Assembly (NCBI RefSeq): GCF_029873215.1
Contig: NZ_CP123620.1
Coordinates: 1,860,001 to 1,924,000 of the forward strand
DNA from: Nocardioides sp. BP30
Lineage (GTDB): Bacteria; Actinomycetota; Actinomycetes; Propionibacteriales; Nocardioidaceae
Direction of reading: 5' to 3'
DNA length: 64,000 nt
In this document: in pieces, positions 1 to 9,899 of the stretch
Layout of the letters: the number at the start of each line of letters is the position of its first letter
How positions within the stretch are numbered: position 1 is the stretch's first letter
Position numbers and translations under genes: made by a program
The notes under the pieces: generated by a model
Told to the model about the DNA's origin: nothing
The model's database searches: none
The model's input: only the letters and a program-made list of their open reading frames with translations

Positions 1-404
1 AGGACGCCGCCGAGATCATGGGCGTGCCGACGTTCCGCTACAAGCTCCTGGCCTTCGCGCTCGGTGCGTGCATCGGCGGCCTGTCGGGCGGCATCTACGC
101 CGCGCGCAACGGCTTCGTCAGCCCCGACACGTTCGTCATCATCCTCTCCGAGCTGTTCGTGGCCGCCGTCATCATCGGCGGTGCCGGCAACCGGTGGGGT
201 GCGATCGCCGGTGCGATCGTGGTGGCCTACCTGCCCGAGCGTTTCCGTGGCTTCAGCGACTGGCGCATGCTCGTCTTCGGCCTGGCGATGATGGCACTGG
301 CCATCTGGCGCCCGCAGGGGATCTTCCCGCCGCGACGAACGCGCAGAGCTCTCGCCGCGGAGGCCGAGATCGAGGAGCTGGAGGGGGAGACGGTCGATGT
401 CTGA
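1..404 (+). CDS. livM: Branched-chain amino-acid ABC transporter permease, C-terminal part (LivM type)
   Basis: This is the 3' end of a gene that starts before the window; the frame is open from base 3 and the ATG at 18 is internal. The visible 134 or so residues begin with DAAEIMGV, which matches the cytoplasmic coupling loop of LivM permeases, and continue with three hydrophobic segments. The tail after about residue 105 is charged and acidic ([10 protein letters not shown]). The protein is one of two inner-membrane permeases that move leucine, isoleucine and valine or related substrates. Its stop overlaps the livG start by 8 bases, so the genes are probably translationally coupled. The family call rests on the loop motif and on the two following ATPases. 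Confidence 0.85.
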   Translation, partial: DAAEIMGVPTFRYKLLAFALGACIGGLSGGIYAARNGFVSPDTFVIILSELFVAAVIIGGAGNRWGAIAGAIVVAYLPERFRGFSDWRMLVFGLAMMALAIWRPQGIFPPRRTRRALAAEAEIEELEGETVDV

Positions 405-1237
405 GAACACCGCACAGACCGGCACGCAAGCAGGCACCCAAGCCGGCACGCACGCCGGCGACGACCGGCGTCGAGCGCTGCTCGAGGTCGACGACGTCAC
501 CATCAAGTTCGGTGGTGTCACGGCGCTCGACGGGGTCACCTTCGACATCAAGGAGGGCGAGATCCTCGGGCTGATCGGCCCGAACGGTGCTGGCAAGACG
601 ACCTGCTTCAACGTGATGACCGGCGTCTACCAGGCCACCAGCGGCCAGGTCCGCTTCGACGGCAAGCCGCTGGCCAAGCTGAAGCGCTACGCCATCACCA
701 AGCTGGGGATCGCCCGCACGTTCCAGAACATCCGGCTGTTCAAGTCGATGACGGCGCTGGAGAACGTGATGGTCGGCGCGGACGCCCACAGCAAGGTCGG
801 CCTGCTCAACGCGCTGTTCCGTACGCCGCTGCACCGGCGCACCGAGGCCGAGGCGGAGCGGTCCGCTCGCGAGCTGCTGAAGTTCGTCGGGGTCGACGGC
901 CGCGCCGACGAGCTCGCCGCGAACCTCTCCTACGGCGATCAGCGCCGTCTCGAGATCGCGCGCGCGATGGCGACCAAGCCGAAGCTGCTCTGCCTCGACG
1001 AGCCGGCCGCCGGCTTCAACCCGGCCGAGAAGCAACGGCTGATGGAGCTGATCCGCAAGGTGCGCGACCAGGGCTACACCGTGCTGCTCATCGAGCACGA
1101 CATGCGACTGGTCATGGGCGTCACCGACCGGATCGTGGTGCTGGAGTTCGGCCGCAAGATCGCCGAGGGCACACCCGCACAGATCCGTGACAATCCGGCC
1201 GTGATCGCGGCGTACCTGGGTGTGGAGGAGGACGAGG

Positions 1238-1248
<11 letters not shown>
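397..1248 (+). CDS. livG: Branched-chain amino-acid ABC transporter ATP-binding protein (LivG type)
   Basis: This 283-residue ATPase energises branched-chain amino-acid uptake. Walker A is GPNGAGKTT at residues 61-69. The signature region reads [15 protein letters not shown], the LivG variant of LSGGQ, followed by Walker [11 protein letters not shown] and the H-loop IEHDM. The first 25 residues are a Thr/Gln/Gly/Ala-rich extension ([12 protein letters not shown]) that looks low-complexity, so a later start is possible, but the ATG at 397 overlaps the livM stop as expected for coupling. Its 3' end overlaps livF by 11 bases. The substrate is inferred from family and operon; the binding protein and LivH would lie upstream of the window. 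Confidence 0.9.
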
Positions 1249-1957
<709 letters not shown>

Positions 1958-1985
1958 GTCGCTGATCCCCGCCTGACACAGCACG

Positions 1986-2014
1986 ATGGCCCCAGCCGAT
2001 CCGGCTGGGGCCAT
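1986..2014. terminator. Bidirectional hairpin between livF and the convergent amino-acid ABC operon
   Basis: A perfect 13-bp stem (ATGGCCCCAGCCG and its complement) closes a 3-base loop. It lies between two convergent operons, 28 bases after livF and 29 bases after the stop of the minus-strand ATPase. No T-run follows, which is common for actinobacterial terminators. Confidence 0.75.
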
Positions 2015-2043
2015 CGTCGTACGTCGGACGCGGGCTCGGCGAC

Positions 2044-2799
2044 TCAGAGGACCTTGGACAGGAACGCCTTGGTGCGCTCGTGCCTCGGTGCCGCCAGCAC
2101 CTCGCGGGGGTCGCCCTCCTCGACGATCACACCGCCGTCCATGAAGACGAGCTTGTCGCCGACCTCGCGGGCGAAGCCCATCTCATGGGTCACGACCATC
2201 ATCGTCATGCCCTCCGAGGCGAGCTGCTTCATGATCGCCAGCACGTCGCCCACCAGCTCGGGGTCGAGTGCCGAGGTGGGCTCGTCGAAGAGCATCATGT
2301 CCGGGTCCATGGACAGCGCTCGCGCGATCGCCACCCGCTGCTGCTGGCCGCCGGAGAGGTGGGCGGGGTAGGCCGACTCCTTCTCCGCCAACCCGACCTT
2401 GACCAGATTGGCCCGGGCGATCTCGACCGCCTCGGCCTTGGACCGCCTCTTCGCCGTGCGCTGGGCGATGCACAGGTTCTGCAGCACCGTCATGTGCGGG
2501 AAGAGGTTGAACTGCTGGAAGACCATCCCGATCCGGGTGCGGACCTTGTCCAGGTCCGTCTCGGGGTCGGTGATGTCGATGCCCTCGACCAGGATCTGGC
2601 CGCTGCTCGGCTCCTCCAGCCGGTTGACGCAGCGCAGCAGCGTCGACTTCCCGGATCCCGAGGGGCCGATCACGCACACGACCTGGCCGGGGTCGACGTG
2701 GAAGTCGACCCCCTTGAGCACCTCGTTGTCCCCGAAGCTCTTGTGCAGGTCGCTGACGTGGATCGCCGCGGTGGTTGCTGTCGTGCTCACGGTGCTCAC
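2044..2799 (-). CDS. Polar amino-acid ABC transporter ATP-binding protein (GlnQ/HisP type)
   Basis: This 251-residue protein is the ATPase of a polar amino-acid importer. It has Walker [10 protein letters not shown], the GlnQ-typical [14 protein letters not shown] segment (Q-loop), signature [15 protein letters not shown] and Walker [16 protein letters not shown] choose the GTG at 2799, whose GTGA overlaps the permease stop (TGA at 2796-2798) and which is preceded by a GAGGG-like site; an ATG at 2829 would add ten residues. It is the last gene of a three-gene operon read binding protein, permease, ATPase. Glutamine, glutamate or another polar amino acid is the likely substrate; sequence alone does not decide. 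Confidence 0.9.
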   Translation of the reverse strand: MSTVSTTATTAAIHVSDLHKSFGDNEVLKGVDFHVDPGQVVCVIGPSGSGKSTLLRCVNRLEEPSSGQILVEGIDITDPETDLDKVRTRIGMVFQQFNLFPHMTVLQNLCIAQRTAKRRSKAEAVEIARANLVKVGLAEKESAYPAHLSGGQQQRVAIARALSMDPDMMLFDEPTSALDPELVGDVLAIMKQLASEGMTMMVVTHEMGFAREVGDKLVFMDGGVIVEEGDPREVLAAPRHERTKAFLSKVL

Positions 2800-3587
2800 C
2801 GAGCCCTCTGCTGTCGCTTCTCCTGCCACGCCACCAGGCGGGTCAGGGGAAGGGTGATGACCAGGTACAGCAACGCGGCCTGGGTGAGGCTGGTGGCAGT
2901 GCCCGTGGTGTTGCCCGACGTCTGGAAGTCGCGCATCACGTTGGTCAGCTCGCGCTGGCCGACGGTCGCACCGACGATCGAGAGCAGCGAGGTGTCCTTG
3001 ATCAGCAGCACGAACTCGTTGGTCAGCGGCGGGATGATGATCCGGAAGGCCTGCGGGATCACGATGTGGACCATCGTCGCCACCGGGCCCATGCCGAGCG
3101 AGCGGGCGGCCTCGGCCTGGCCCTTGGGCACGGCCTGGAGGCCCGCGCGCAGGGTCTCGGCCATGTAGGCGCCGGCGACCAGCACCAGCCCGACCACACC
3201 CGCTCCGGCGGTGCCGCCAGGCGGCTTCCAGTGGAAGGCGATCGGCACGGCGAAGGCCATGAACAGGATCGTCACCAGGGCGGGCAGGCCACGGAACAGC
3301 TCGATGTAGCCGGTCGCGAGCCAGCGATAGGCCACGACGTCGGACATCTTCATCAGGGCGAGCAGCAGTGCCAGCGCCAGGCCGAGCGCGAACGCGATGA
3401 TCGTGTAGACAGCCGTGTTCTTCACGCCGGTCACGATGAGGTCGTGCCAGTTGCCGGCGAGGCCGGGCGCCCAGAAGTTGGCGCGGACGTTGGGCCAGTC
3501 GACCGAGACCGCGAGAAAGACGACGACCGCGGCCAGGACGCCGTAGAGGACGCCCTGACGCAGTCTCCTCTTGGTGGAGCGCTTCAC
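2796..3587 (-). CDS. Polar amino-acid ABC transporter permease (HisMQ/GlnP family)
   Basis: This 263-residue integral membrane permease has five to six hydrophobic segments. The EAA coupling loop is visible as [20 protein letters not shown] around residues 157-176, followed by the usual [15 protein letters not shown] stretch of the His/Glu/Gln family. The start is a GTG at 3587 with an AGG-type ribosome site overlapping the preceding stop codon. It is coupled at both ends to its operon partners (1-base gap upstream, GTGA overlap downstream). A single permease gene suggests a homodimeric pore. Confidence 0.9.
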   Translation of the reverse strand: MKRSTKRRLRQGVLYGVLAAVVVFLAVSVDWPNVRANFWAPGLAGNWHDLIVTGVKNTAVYTIIAFALGLALALLLALMKMSDVVAYRWLATGYIELFRGLPALVTILFMAFAVPIAFHWKPPGGTAGAGVVGLVLVAGAYMAETLRAGLQAVPKGQAEAARSLGMGPVATMVHIVIPQAFRIIIPPLTNEFVLLIKDTSLLSIVGATVGQRELTNVMRDFQTSGNTTGTATSLTQAALLYLVITLPLTRLVAWQEKRQQRAR

Positions 3588-3588
3588 C

Positions 3589-4404
3589 TCAGTTGGTCGC
3601 GAAGTACTTGTTGTAGATCGTGGTGTACGTGCCGTCCGACTTCATCTTGGCCAGGTCGGCGTCGATGGCGTCGATCAGGCCGGTGTTGCCCTTCTTGGCG
3701 GCCAGCCCGTACTTCTCGCCGGTGCTGTACTTCTCCACGACCTTGTAGCCGCCGGCCTGCTGGTGGGCCAGGTTGACCGGGAGGTCCTGCAGCAGCGCGT
3801 CGACCTGACCGGCCTTGAGTGCCTGGAACTCCTCGGCGTCGCTGGGGAAGTCGACGATGCTGGCACCGCTGGCATGCTCGGTGGCGTAGTCCTTGCCGGT
3901 GGTGCCCTTCTGGACACCGACCTTCTTGCCCTTGAGGTCGGCGATCGAGGTGATCGAGGAGCCGTCCGGGACCAGCAACGACTGCTCGGAGTCGTAGTAG
4001 CCGTCGGAGAACTCGAGGTGCTTGGCCCGGTCGGGGGTGATCGTGAGCGCGGAGGCGACGAGGTCGCAGGTGCCGGCGTTGAGCGTGAGGCCGCTCTGCA
4101 GGCCGTCGAAGTCCTCGTCGAGGTACTTCAGCTTCAGACCCAGGTCGCTGGCCAGCTTGGAGACGATGTCGACGTCGAAGCCCTTGAAGCCGAGCGAGGA
4201 GGACTTGTCGAAGTCCTCGAACGGGGCGAAGGGGACGTCGCTGCACACGGTGAGCGTCCCCGAGGAGATCAGCGACAGGTTGGCGGCGGCGCCGCTGGCC
4301 GTCGTCGACGAGGTGTCCGTCGCAGTGTTCGAGGAACTGCCGCAGGCGGCGAGCATCAGGGTGGCGGCTGCGGCGGTGACGCCGAGCAACGTGCGCTTGA
4401 TCAT
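3589..4404 (-). CDS. Polar amino-acid ABC transporter substrate-binding lipoprotein (SBP family 3)
   Basis: This 271-residue extracytoplasmic binding protein has a type II signal peptide. The stretch after MIKRTLL is hydrophobic and ends in the lipobox LAAC, with the lipidated Cys near residue 19. The mature part shows family-3 features: GTLTVCSDVPFAPFE, then FDVDIVSKLASDLGL, and later GKKVGVQKGTTG and DAIDADLAKMKSDGTY. The ATG at 4404 is preferred over a longer frame because it starts the signal peptide and lies 8 nt from a TAGGGT -10-like element, suggesting a leaderless message. It leads the operon with the permease and ATPase. Confidence 0.92.
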   Translation of the reverse strand: MIKRTLLGVTAAAATLMLAACGSSSNTATDTSSTTASGAAANLSLISSGTLTVCSDVPFAPFEDFDKSSSLGFKGFDVDIVSKLASDLGLKLKYLDEDFDGLQSGLTLNAGTCDLVASALTITPDRAKHLEFSDGYYDSEQSLLVPDGSSITSIADLKGKKVGVQKGTTGKDYATEHASGASIVDFPSDAEEFQALKAGQVDALLQDLPVNLAHQQAGGYKVVEKYSTGEKYGLAAKKGNTGLIDAIDADLAKMKSDGTYTTIYNKYFATN

Positions 4405-4412
4405 GGACGCAC

Positions 4413-4418
4413 ACCCTA
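4413..4418 (-). promoter_or_regulatory. -10 element of a leaderless promoter, amino-acid binding-protein operon
   Basis: TAGGGT on the minus strand ends 8 nt before the ATG at 4404, so transcription should begin at or very near the start codon. No -35 match is obvious. Confidence 0.5.
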
Positions 4419-4569
4419 GACCCGCCGTCATGCTCTGTCGCACCATCGGGGGACGGATTTTCACGTTCGTAACAAGCGGCGTCCCCGCACGGCCTCCTCG
4501 GACGGGGCGGCGGCCTTTACGCAGGTCGGGCGGCCGCTGTCAAGGGTGTACCGAACGGTGTGGGCGGCG

Positions 4570-4625
4570 TACTCTCTGCGGCTGGGAGCCCGTGTCCTGG
4601 GGGAGGACGGGAGCGCTCCCAGGAC
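4570..4625 (+). promoter_or_regulatory. Candidate promoter and structured leader of the acetyltransferase gene
   Basis: TACTCT at 4570-4575 fits the TANNNT -10 pattern. Downstream, an 8-bp inverted repeat (GTCCTGGG at 4594-4601, CCCAGGAC at 4618-4625) would form a hairpin in a leader of about 75 nt before the GTG at 4659. I do not recognise a riboswitch class. The rest of the 254-bp divergent gap (4405-4658) shows no gene. Confidence 0.3.
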
Positions 4626-4658
4626 CGAGGGATCCACCGACTAGTGGGGTGTACTGGA

Positions 4659-5243
4659 GTGACGCGCTCAGTCGTGACGCTGCGTGAGGCCGTGGTTGCC
4701 GATGCGCTCTTCCTGGCGGAGGTCTGGCACCACAGCCTGCGCCGTGCCGATCGCCAGGATCAGGTCGCCGACCTCGAGGTCGTCATCAAGGCCGCCGCCG
4801 CCTCCCCGGAGCAGCGCCTGGTGATCGCCCAGTACGACGGCGAGCCGGTCGGCGCTGTCTTCCTGCGCGCCACCAGCCTCAGCCCGATCAACCTCGAGCC
4901 GGTCATGCAGGTGGTGGCACCGCACGTCCTGCCCTCGGCGCGTCGCAAGGGCGTCGGACGGGCGTTGATGGAGGCGGCCGTGACCTTCGCCGACGAGTTG
5001 GGCATGGGACACGTGATGACGGCAGCCTCGTCCACCTCGCGCGACGGCAACCGCTTCCTGGCCCGGCTCGGCTTCGGCTCGCACGCGACGCTGCGCGTTG
5101 CCCCCACCGCCATCCTGCGCGGTCGGCTCACCGCCCGGCTGACAGCCGGCCAGCGAGCCGTCGCGAACCGCGGTCACCTCGGGCAGGTGCTGGCCGCCCG
5201 GCGCTCGATGCGGCAGCCGCGGGGTACCTCGGCGTCGGCCTGA
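4659..5243 (+). CDS. GNAT family N-acetyltransferase
   Basis: This 194-residue protein has a GNAT fold. The acetyl-CoA binding motif A reads VLPSARRKGVGRALMEAAV (R/Q-x-x-G-x-G/A pattern), followed by FADELGMGHVMTAAS and the terminal strand/helix SRDGNRFLARLGF. The residues after about 165 are basic and may be disordered. The GTG at 4659 follows a GTGGGG-type site; a second GTG at 4674 is possible. It stands alone between the amino-acid transporter operon and a convergent thioesterase. The acetyl acceptor cannot be told from sequence; small-molecule or protein acetylation are both open. Confidence 0.8.
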   Translation: MTRSVVTLREAVVADALFLAEVWHHSLRRADRQDQVADLEVVIKAAAASPEQRLVIAQYDGEPVGAVFLRATSLSPINLEPVMQVVAPHVLPSARRKGVGRALMEAAVTFADELGMGHVMTAASSTSRDGNRFLARLGFGSHATLRVAPTAILRGRLTARLTAGQRAVANRGHLGQVLAARRSMRQPRGTSASA

Positions 5244-5269
5244 GCCCGCACGCCGCCGGAGGACCCGCC

Positions 5270-5722
5270 TCAGCCGACCCGCTCGGGATCGATCAGCGCG
5301 CAGGTAATCCGAGCGGTGCACACCCGCTTGCCCCGCTCGTCGGTCACCACGACCTCGTACGTCGCCGACGTGCGTCCCAGGTGTGCCGGCGTCGCCACGC
5401 CCGTCACGGTTCCCCGGGTCGCCGAGCGGTGGTGGGTGGCGTTGATGTCCACCCCGACCGCGAGCTTGCCCATCGTCTGCGCGTGCATCCCCGAGCCGAC
5501 CGACCCGAGCGTCTCCGCGAGCGCTATCGAGGCGCCGCCGTGCAGCAACCCGTACGGCTGGGTGTTGCCCTCGACCGGCATGGTCGCGACCACGCGCTCG
5601 GGACTCGCCTCGAGCAGCTCGACGCCCATCTTGTCGTTGAGGCCGCCCATGCCGTGCGGCATGGAGTCGATGAAGGCGCGCAGCTGCTCGCTCGTGGCGG
5701 GGGTCGTCTCGGCGTTCGTCAT
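5270..5722 (-). CDS. Hotdog-fold thioesterase (PaaI/YbgC-like)
   Basis: This 150-residue protein has the single-hotdog motif QPYGLLHGGASIALAETLGS, the HGG-x-x-x-x-x-x-E/D signature of PaaI-like acyl-CoA thioesterases that places the catalytic acid on the central helix. The C-terminal strands (GVATPAHLGRTSATYEVVVTD) complete the fold. It starts at the ATG at 5722; the longer frame to 5797 would run through the polA promoter. It is divergent from polA with a 61-bp gap. A role in hydrolysing aryl- or hydroxyaryl-CoA (for example in menaquinone or phenylacetate metabolism) is family inference only. Confidence 0.85.
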   Translation of the reverse strand: MTNAETTPATSEQLRAFIDSMPHGMGGLNDKMGVELLEASPERVVATMPVEGNTQPYGLLHGGASIALAETLGSVGSGMHAQTMGKLAVGVDINATHHRSATRGTVTGVATPAHLGRTSATYEVVVTDERGKRVCTARITCALIDPERVG

Positions 5723-5771
5723 GCCAGCATGGTGGCAGAAGCCGGGGACCGAACCTGTCGGTGAGGGCGGA

Positions 5772-5777
5772 TAGGCT
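5772..5777 (+). promoter_or_regulatory. -10 element of a leaderless polA promoter
   Basis: TAGGCT ends 6 nt before the GTG start codon of polA at 5784. There is no ribosome-binding site in the six bases between, so a leaderless transcript is likely. Confidence 0.55.
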
Positions 5778-5783
5778 CGGCCT

Positions 5784-8507
5784 GTGCCGAGCCACATCGC
5801 CTCCTCCGCCCGTCCGCGCCTGCTGCTGCTCGACGGCCACTCGCTGGCCTACCGAGCCTTCTTCGCGCTGCCGGTGGAGAACTTCTCGACCACCACCGGC
5901 CAGCACACGAACGCGGTCTACGGCTTCACCTCGATGCTCATCAACGTGCTGCGCGACGAGCAGCCGACCCACGTCGCCGTCGCCTTCGACGTCTCCCGGC
6001 AGACGTTCCGGATGGAGCAGTACAGCGAGTACAAGGCCAAGCGGAACAAGACGCCCGACGAGTTCAAGAGCCAGCTGCCGCTGATCGAGGACGTCCTGAC
6101 CGCCCTGCACATCCCGTTCCTGAAGAAGGACGGCTTCGAGGCCGACGACATCATCGCCACTCTCGCGACGCAGGCGCGCGAGCACGGGATGGACGTCCTC
6201 ATCCTGACCGGCGACCGCGACTCGCTGCAGCTGGTCCGCGACGAGGTGACGGTGCTCTACCCGATGCGCGGCGTGTCCGACCTGGCCCGCATGACGCCGG
6301 AGGCGGTCGAGGCGAAGTACGGCGTGAGCCCGCAGCGCTATCCCGAGTTGGCGGCGCTGGTGGGGGAGGACTCCGACAATCTTCCCGGCGTGCCCGGTGT
6401 CGGGCCCAAGACCGCGGCGAAGTGGATCGCCACCTACGACGGCCTCGACAACGTGATCACGCATGCCGACAAGATCACGGGCAAGGCCGGTGACAACCTG
6501 CGGGCCCACCTCGGCGACGTGATCCGCAACCGCCAGCTCAACGCGCTGGTCTGCGACCTCGAGCTCGGGCGCGGCCCGGCCGACCTGGCGGTCCAGCCGT
6601 GGGACCGGCAGGAGGTGCACACGCTCTTCGACAGCCTGGAGTTCCGCGTGCTGCGCGACCGGCTCTTCGAGACCCTCACCAGCGAGGAGCAGATCGAGGA
6701 GGGGGGCTTCGACCTCGACGGGCGCAAGCTCGCCGCCGGCGAGGTCGCCGGGTTCCTCGACGGACTCGGCTCGGACCGGATCGGGTTGCACGTGCGCGGT
6801 GCCTGGGGCTCGGGCACGGGCCGCGTCGACGGCATCGCCTTCGCCACCGCGCCCACCCCGGACGGTGCCGGTCGTGCCGGCTACCTCGAGGTCGCCGACC
6901 TGACACCCGAGGACGAGACGGCGCTCGCCACCTGGCTCGCCGACGCCCGGAGGCCCAAGGTGCTCCACGACGCCAAGGGTCCCCAGCTCGCACTCGCCGC
7001 CCACGGCTGGCCGCTGGCGGGTCTCGCCAGCGACACCGCCCTCGCCGCCTACCTGGTGCGTCCCGACCAGCGCTCCTACGATCTGGCGGACCTGACCCTG
7101 CGCTACCTCAAGCGCGAGCTCAAGTCCGAAGCGGACGACGGGCAGGGCGCGCTCTTCGACGAGCTCGAGGGCGGCGCCGACGACCTCGCCGCCACCGCGA
7201 TGCTCCACGCCCGCGCCGTCCTGGACCTGGCGCACGCGCTGGACACCGAGCTCGAGGGTGCCGGCGGCACGCGCCTGCTGGCCGACCTCGAGCTGCCGCT
7301 GCTGGGCCTGCTCGCGCGGATGGAGCAGACCGGGATCGCGATCGATGCCGACCATCTCGACGACCTGGAACGGCACTTCGCCGCCGAGGTGAAGCAGGCC
7401 GCCGAGGAGGCCTACGCGGTGATCGGCAAGGAGATCAACCTCGGCTCTCCCAAGCAGCTGCAGGTGGTGCTCTTCGACGAGCTCGACATGCCCAAGACCA
7501 AGCGCACCAAGACCGGCTACACCACCGACGCCGACGCGCTGCAGGCGCTCTACGTCAAGACCGAGCACCCGTTCCTGCTCGCGCTGCTGCGCCACCGCGA
7601 CGTCACCCGCTTGCGGGTGACGATCGAGGGGCTGCTCAAGACCGTGCAGCCGGACGGTCGCATCCACACGACGTTCAACCAGACGATCGCCGCCACCGGT
7701 CGGCTCTCCAGCACCGATCCCAACCTGCAGAACATCCCGATCCGCACCGAGGAGGGCCGCCGGATCCGCGAGGCCTTCGTGGTGGGGCACAGCGTGGGGG
7801 GCACGGCGTACGACTGCCTGATGACGGCCGACTACAGCCAGATCGAGATGCGGATCATGGCGGACCTGTCCGGCGACCAGGCCCTGATCGAGGCGTTCCG
7901 GTCCGGCCACGACTTCCACGCCACCACCGCCTCCCGCGTGTTCGGGGTGCCGGCCGACGAGGTCTCCTCCGAGCAGCGCGCCAAGATCAAGGCGATGAAC
8001 TACGGCCTGGCCTACGGCCTGTCCGCCTTCGGTCTCTCCCAGCAGCTGGGCATCGAGCCCGCGGAAGCCCGCGGCCTGATGGACGACTACTTCCAGACCT
8101 TCGGGGGCATCCGCGACTACCTGGCCGGCGTCGTGGACGAGGCTCGTCGCACCGGCTTCACCGAGACCATCCTGGGCCGCCGTCGCTACCTGCCCGACCT
8201 GACCAGCGACAACCGGCAGCGTCGTGAGATGGCCGAGCGGATGGCGCTCAACGCGCCGATCCAGGGATCGGCGGCGGACCTGATCAAGGTGGCCATGCTC
8301 AACACCCAGGCCGCTCTCGACGCCTCAGGGCTCGCGTCGCGGATGCTGCTGCAGGTGCACGACGAGCTCGTGTTCGAGGTGGCGGTCGGCGAGCGCGAGG
8401 CGCTCGAGGCGCTGGTCCGCGAGCAGATGGGCGGCGCCGCCGACCTCGCCGTACCGCTCGATGTCTCGGTGGGGACGGGCCGCTCCTGGCACGAGGCGGC
8501 GCACTAG
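5784..8507 (+). CDS. polA: DNA polymerase I
   Basis: This 907-residue polymerase fills gaps in excision repair and Okazaki fragment processing. The N-terminal 5' nuclease domain (about 1-300) has LLLLDGHSLAYRAFF, the FEADDIIATLA motif and GVPGVGPKTAAKWI (helix-hairpin-helix). The middle domain (about 310-490) has the place of the 3'-5' exonuclease but lacks the DxE metal-binding pair, so proofreading is probably absent, as known for mycobacterial Pol I. Polymerase motifs are DYSQIEMR near 683, motif B RAKIKAMNYGLAYG near 732-745, and LQVHDELVFE near 856-865. Tyr, not Phe, occupies the O-helix position that sets dideoxynucleotide discrimination. Confidence 0.97.
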   Translation: MPSHIASSARPRLLLLDGHSLAYRAFFALPVENFSTTTGQHTNAVYGFTSMLINVLRDEQPTHVAVAFDVSRQTFRMEQYSEYKAKRNKTPDEFKSQLPLIEDVLTALHIPFLKKDGFEADDIIATLATQAREHGMDVLILTGDRDSLQLVRDEVTVLYPMRGVSDLARMTPEAVEAKYGVSPQRYPELAALVGEDSDNLPGVPGVGPKTAAKWIATYDGLDNVITHADKITGKAGDNLRAHLGDVIRNRQLNALVCDLELGRGPADLAVQPWDRQEVHTLFDSLEFRVLRDRLFETLTSEEQIEEGGFDLDGRKLAAGEVAGFLDGLGSDRIGLHVRGAWGSGTGRVDGIAFATAPTPDGAGRAGYLEVADLTPEDETALATWLADARRPKVLHDAKGPQLALAAHGWPLAGLASDTALAAYLVRPDQRSYDLADLTLRYLKRELKSEADDGQGALFDELEGGADDLAATAMLHARAVLDLAHALDTELEGAGGTRLLADLELPLLGLLARMEQTGIAIDADHLDDLERHFAAEVKQAAEEAYAVIGKEINLGSPKQLQVVLFDELDMPKTKRTKTGYTTDADALQALYVKTEHPFLLALLRHRDVTRLRVTIEGLLKTVQPDGRIHTTFNQTIAATGRLSSTDPNLQNIPIRTEEGRRIREAFVVGHSVGGTAYDCLMTADYSQIEMRIMADLSGDQALIEAFRSGHDFHATTASRVFGVPADEVSSEQRAKIKAMNYGLAYGLSAFGLSQQLGIEPAEARGLMDDYFQTFGGIRDYLAGVVDEARRTGFTETILGRRRYLPDLTSDNRQRREMAERMALNAPIQGSAADLIKVAMLNTQAALDASGLASRMLLQVHDELVFEVAVGEREALEALVREQMGGAADLAVPLDVSVGTGRSWHEAAH

Positions 8508-8509
8508 CC

Positions 8510-9769
8510 TCAGGCGACCGCGGCAGGCGTCTCGTCCTGCAGGTGTCGCAGGCTGAGGACCAACAGCACAGCGGTCAGGATCGCGTCCACGACCACGACC
8601 ACCAGCACCAGGTGGGTCAAGGATCCCATCGTGATGCCCACCAGCGTCAGTGCGACAGCAGCGACCCACACCAGGAGCGAGGCGCCGCGGTGCTGGCGCG
8701 CCAGGACGCCGTAGACCAGCATCTGCAGCATCGCGAGCAGCGTGCCCACGACGGCGAAGAGCCACAGTCGGTGCTGGACGCCGGAGTACGACGCACCGCC
8801 GACGAAGATCATGGCCAGCCCGGAGAGCAGCCAGGCCCCGAGCGTCGAGGCCACGCCGACGATGCCGACGGCCACCAGGCTGCGCATCAGGGCGCTGCGC
8901 TGGGAGCCCTCGGTCGACATCGAGGGGAAGGCAACGACGACCACGAACTGCGGCAGGAACAGCACGGCCTTGGTCATGATCAGGCCACCGGCGTAGAGCC
9001 CCGCCTGGTGGTGGCTCAAGGTGTTGCGGGCGATCACGATGTCGAGGTTGGAGAGCACGAAGAACGCGAGCAGCGCTGTCGAGCTGCGCACTGTCTCGTT
9101 GACGACGTTGCGCAGCGAGTGCTCCTGCGCCCCGGCCGGGGAGGCGTCCGGACGCGGGTGGCGCAGCGCCCACCAGCCGACCACCACCGGAACGAAGGCC
9201 GCCAGGGTCACCCCCACCATCGCCGAGGTCTCGCTGGGTCTGATCAGGATGCAGACGGTGCCGACGAGCAGGCGCGGGATGCCGAGCCCCAGGTAGAGCA
9301 GCGAGAGCGGGAGCCAGCGGCGCTCGCCCTGCAGCATGCCCGCCTGCCCGCCGATCATGGTGAGGGGTACGGCGACCACGGCGACCAGGAGCGCCGGGAC
9401 GATGCTGTCGAGCTGGAGCAGATGCCACACGAGCGGGGAGGCGACCAGCATGATCGCTCCGACGACGAGGCTGCCGCGGAGGCTGACCGTCTTGATCGTC
9501 CGCTCGATGCTCGCGATGTGGTCGGGTGCGGCAGCGATGCGGCGCGCGGCCGTCGCCTGGAGGCCCAGCTGCACGACGCCGATCACCAGCAGGAGGGCCA
9601 TCAGGCTGGCGACGCCGCCGTACTGCTCCGGGCCGAGCCGCCGCGCCGCAGCGATCTGGAAGCCGTAGGTGGCGACGTTCATGACCACGATGGCGATCGC
9701 GAGACCGCCGCTGCCCTGGAAGAACGACAGCAGCCTGGAGCGGCCGGATGGGGGAGCCGTCACAGTCAC
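8510..9769 (-). CDS. Oligosaccharide flippase family membrane protein (MOP superfamily, Wzx-like)
   Basis: This 419-residue protein has about twelve hydrophobic segments and the N-terminal pattern of Wzx/MurJ-like flippases: a hydrophobic helix followed by ARRLGPEQYGGVASLMALL, where RxLGPxxYG is the family hallmark. The start is a GTG at 9769, 8 nt from a TAGGCT element. It is convergent with polA, with only two bases between the stop codons. No glycosyltransferase or polymerase genes are adjacent, so the substrate (a lipid-linked sugar for capsule, teichoic acid or exopolysaccharide) is unknown. Confidence 0.8.
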   Translation of the reverse strand: MTVTAPPSGRSRLLSFFQGSGGLAIAIVVMNVATYGFQIAAARRLGPEQYGGVASLMALLLVIGVVQLGLQATAARRIAAAPDHIASIERTIKTVSLRGSLVVGAIMLVASPLVWHLLQLDSIVPALLVAVVAVPLTMIGGQAGMLQGERRWLPLSLLYLGLGIPRLLVGTVCILIRPSETSAMVGVTLAAFVPVVVGWWALRHPRPDASPAGAQEHSLRNVVNETVRSSTALLAFFVLSNLDIVIARNTLSHHQAGLYAGGLIMTKAVLFLPQFVVVVAFPSMSTEGSQRSALMRSLVAVGIVGVASTLGAWLLSGLAMIFVGGASYSGVQHRLWLFAVVGTLLAMLQMLVYGVLARQHRGASLLVWVAAVALTLVGITMGSLTHLVLVVVVVDAILTAVLLVLSLRHLQDETPAAVA

Positions 9770-9777
9770 GGAGACAG

Positions 9778-9783
9778 AGCCTA
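9778..9783 (-). promoter_or_regulatory. -10 element of a leaderless flippase promoter
   Basis: TAGGCT on the minus strand ends 8 nt before the GTG at 9769. It fits the leaderless pattern seen repeatedly in this window. Confidence 0.5.
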
Positions 9784-9899
9784 GGCCACGCGATGCCGAC
9801 CGGTCGGATCAGCACGCCGCGAGCGCGCCCGCCGTCGGGAGGTGTAACTGGGGGTTAACTATTTCGAATCGGCATCTAACGCCCCGTTGAATGGGCAAA

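Noticed and set aside
4594..4625. Riboswitch upstream of the acetyltransferase
   Set aside because: Only one simple hairpin is visible and it matches no consensus I know; kept as a leader hairpin.
4668..7919. Very long open frame (1083 codons) on the minus strand
   Set aside because: It lies antisense to polA and the thioesterase and is a GC-rich shadow; polA has full domain and motif support.
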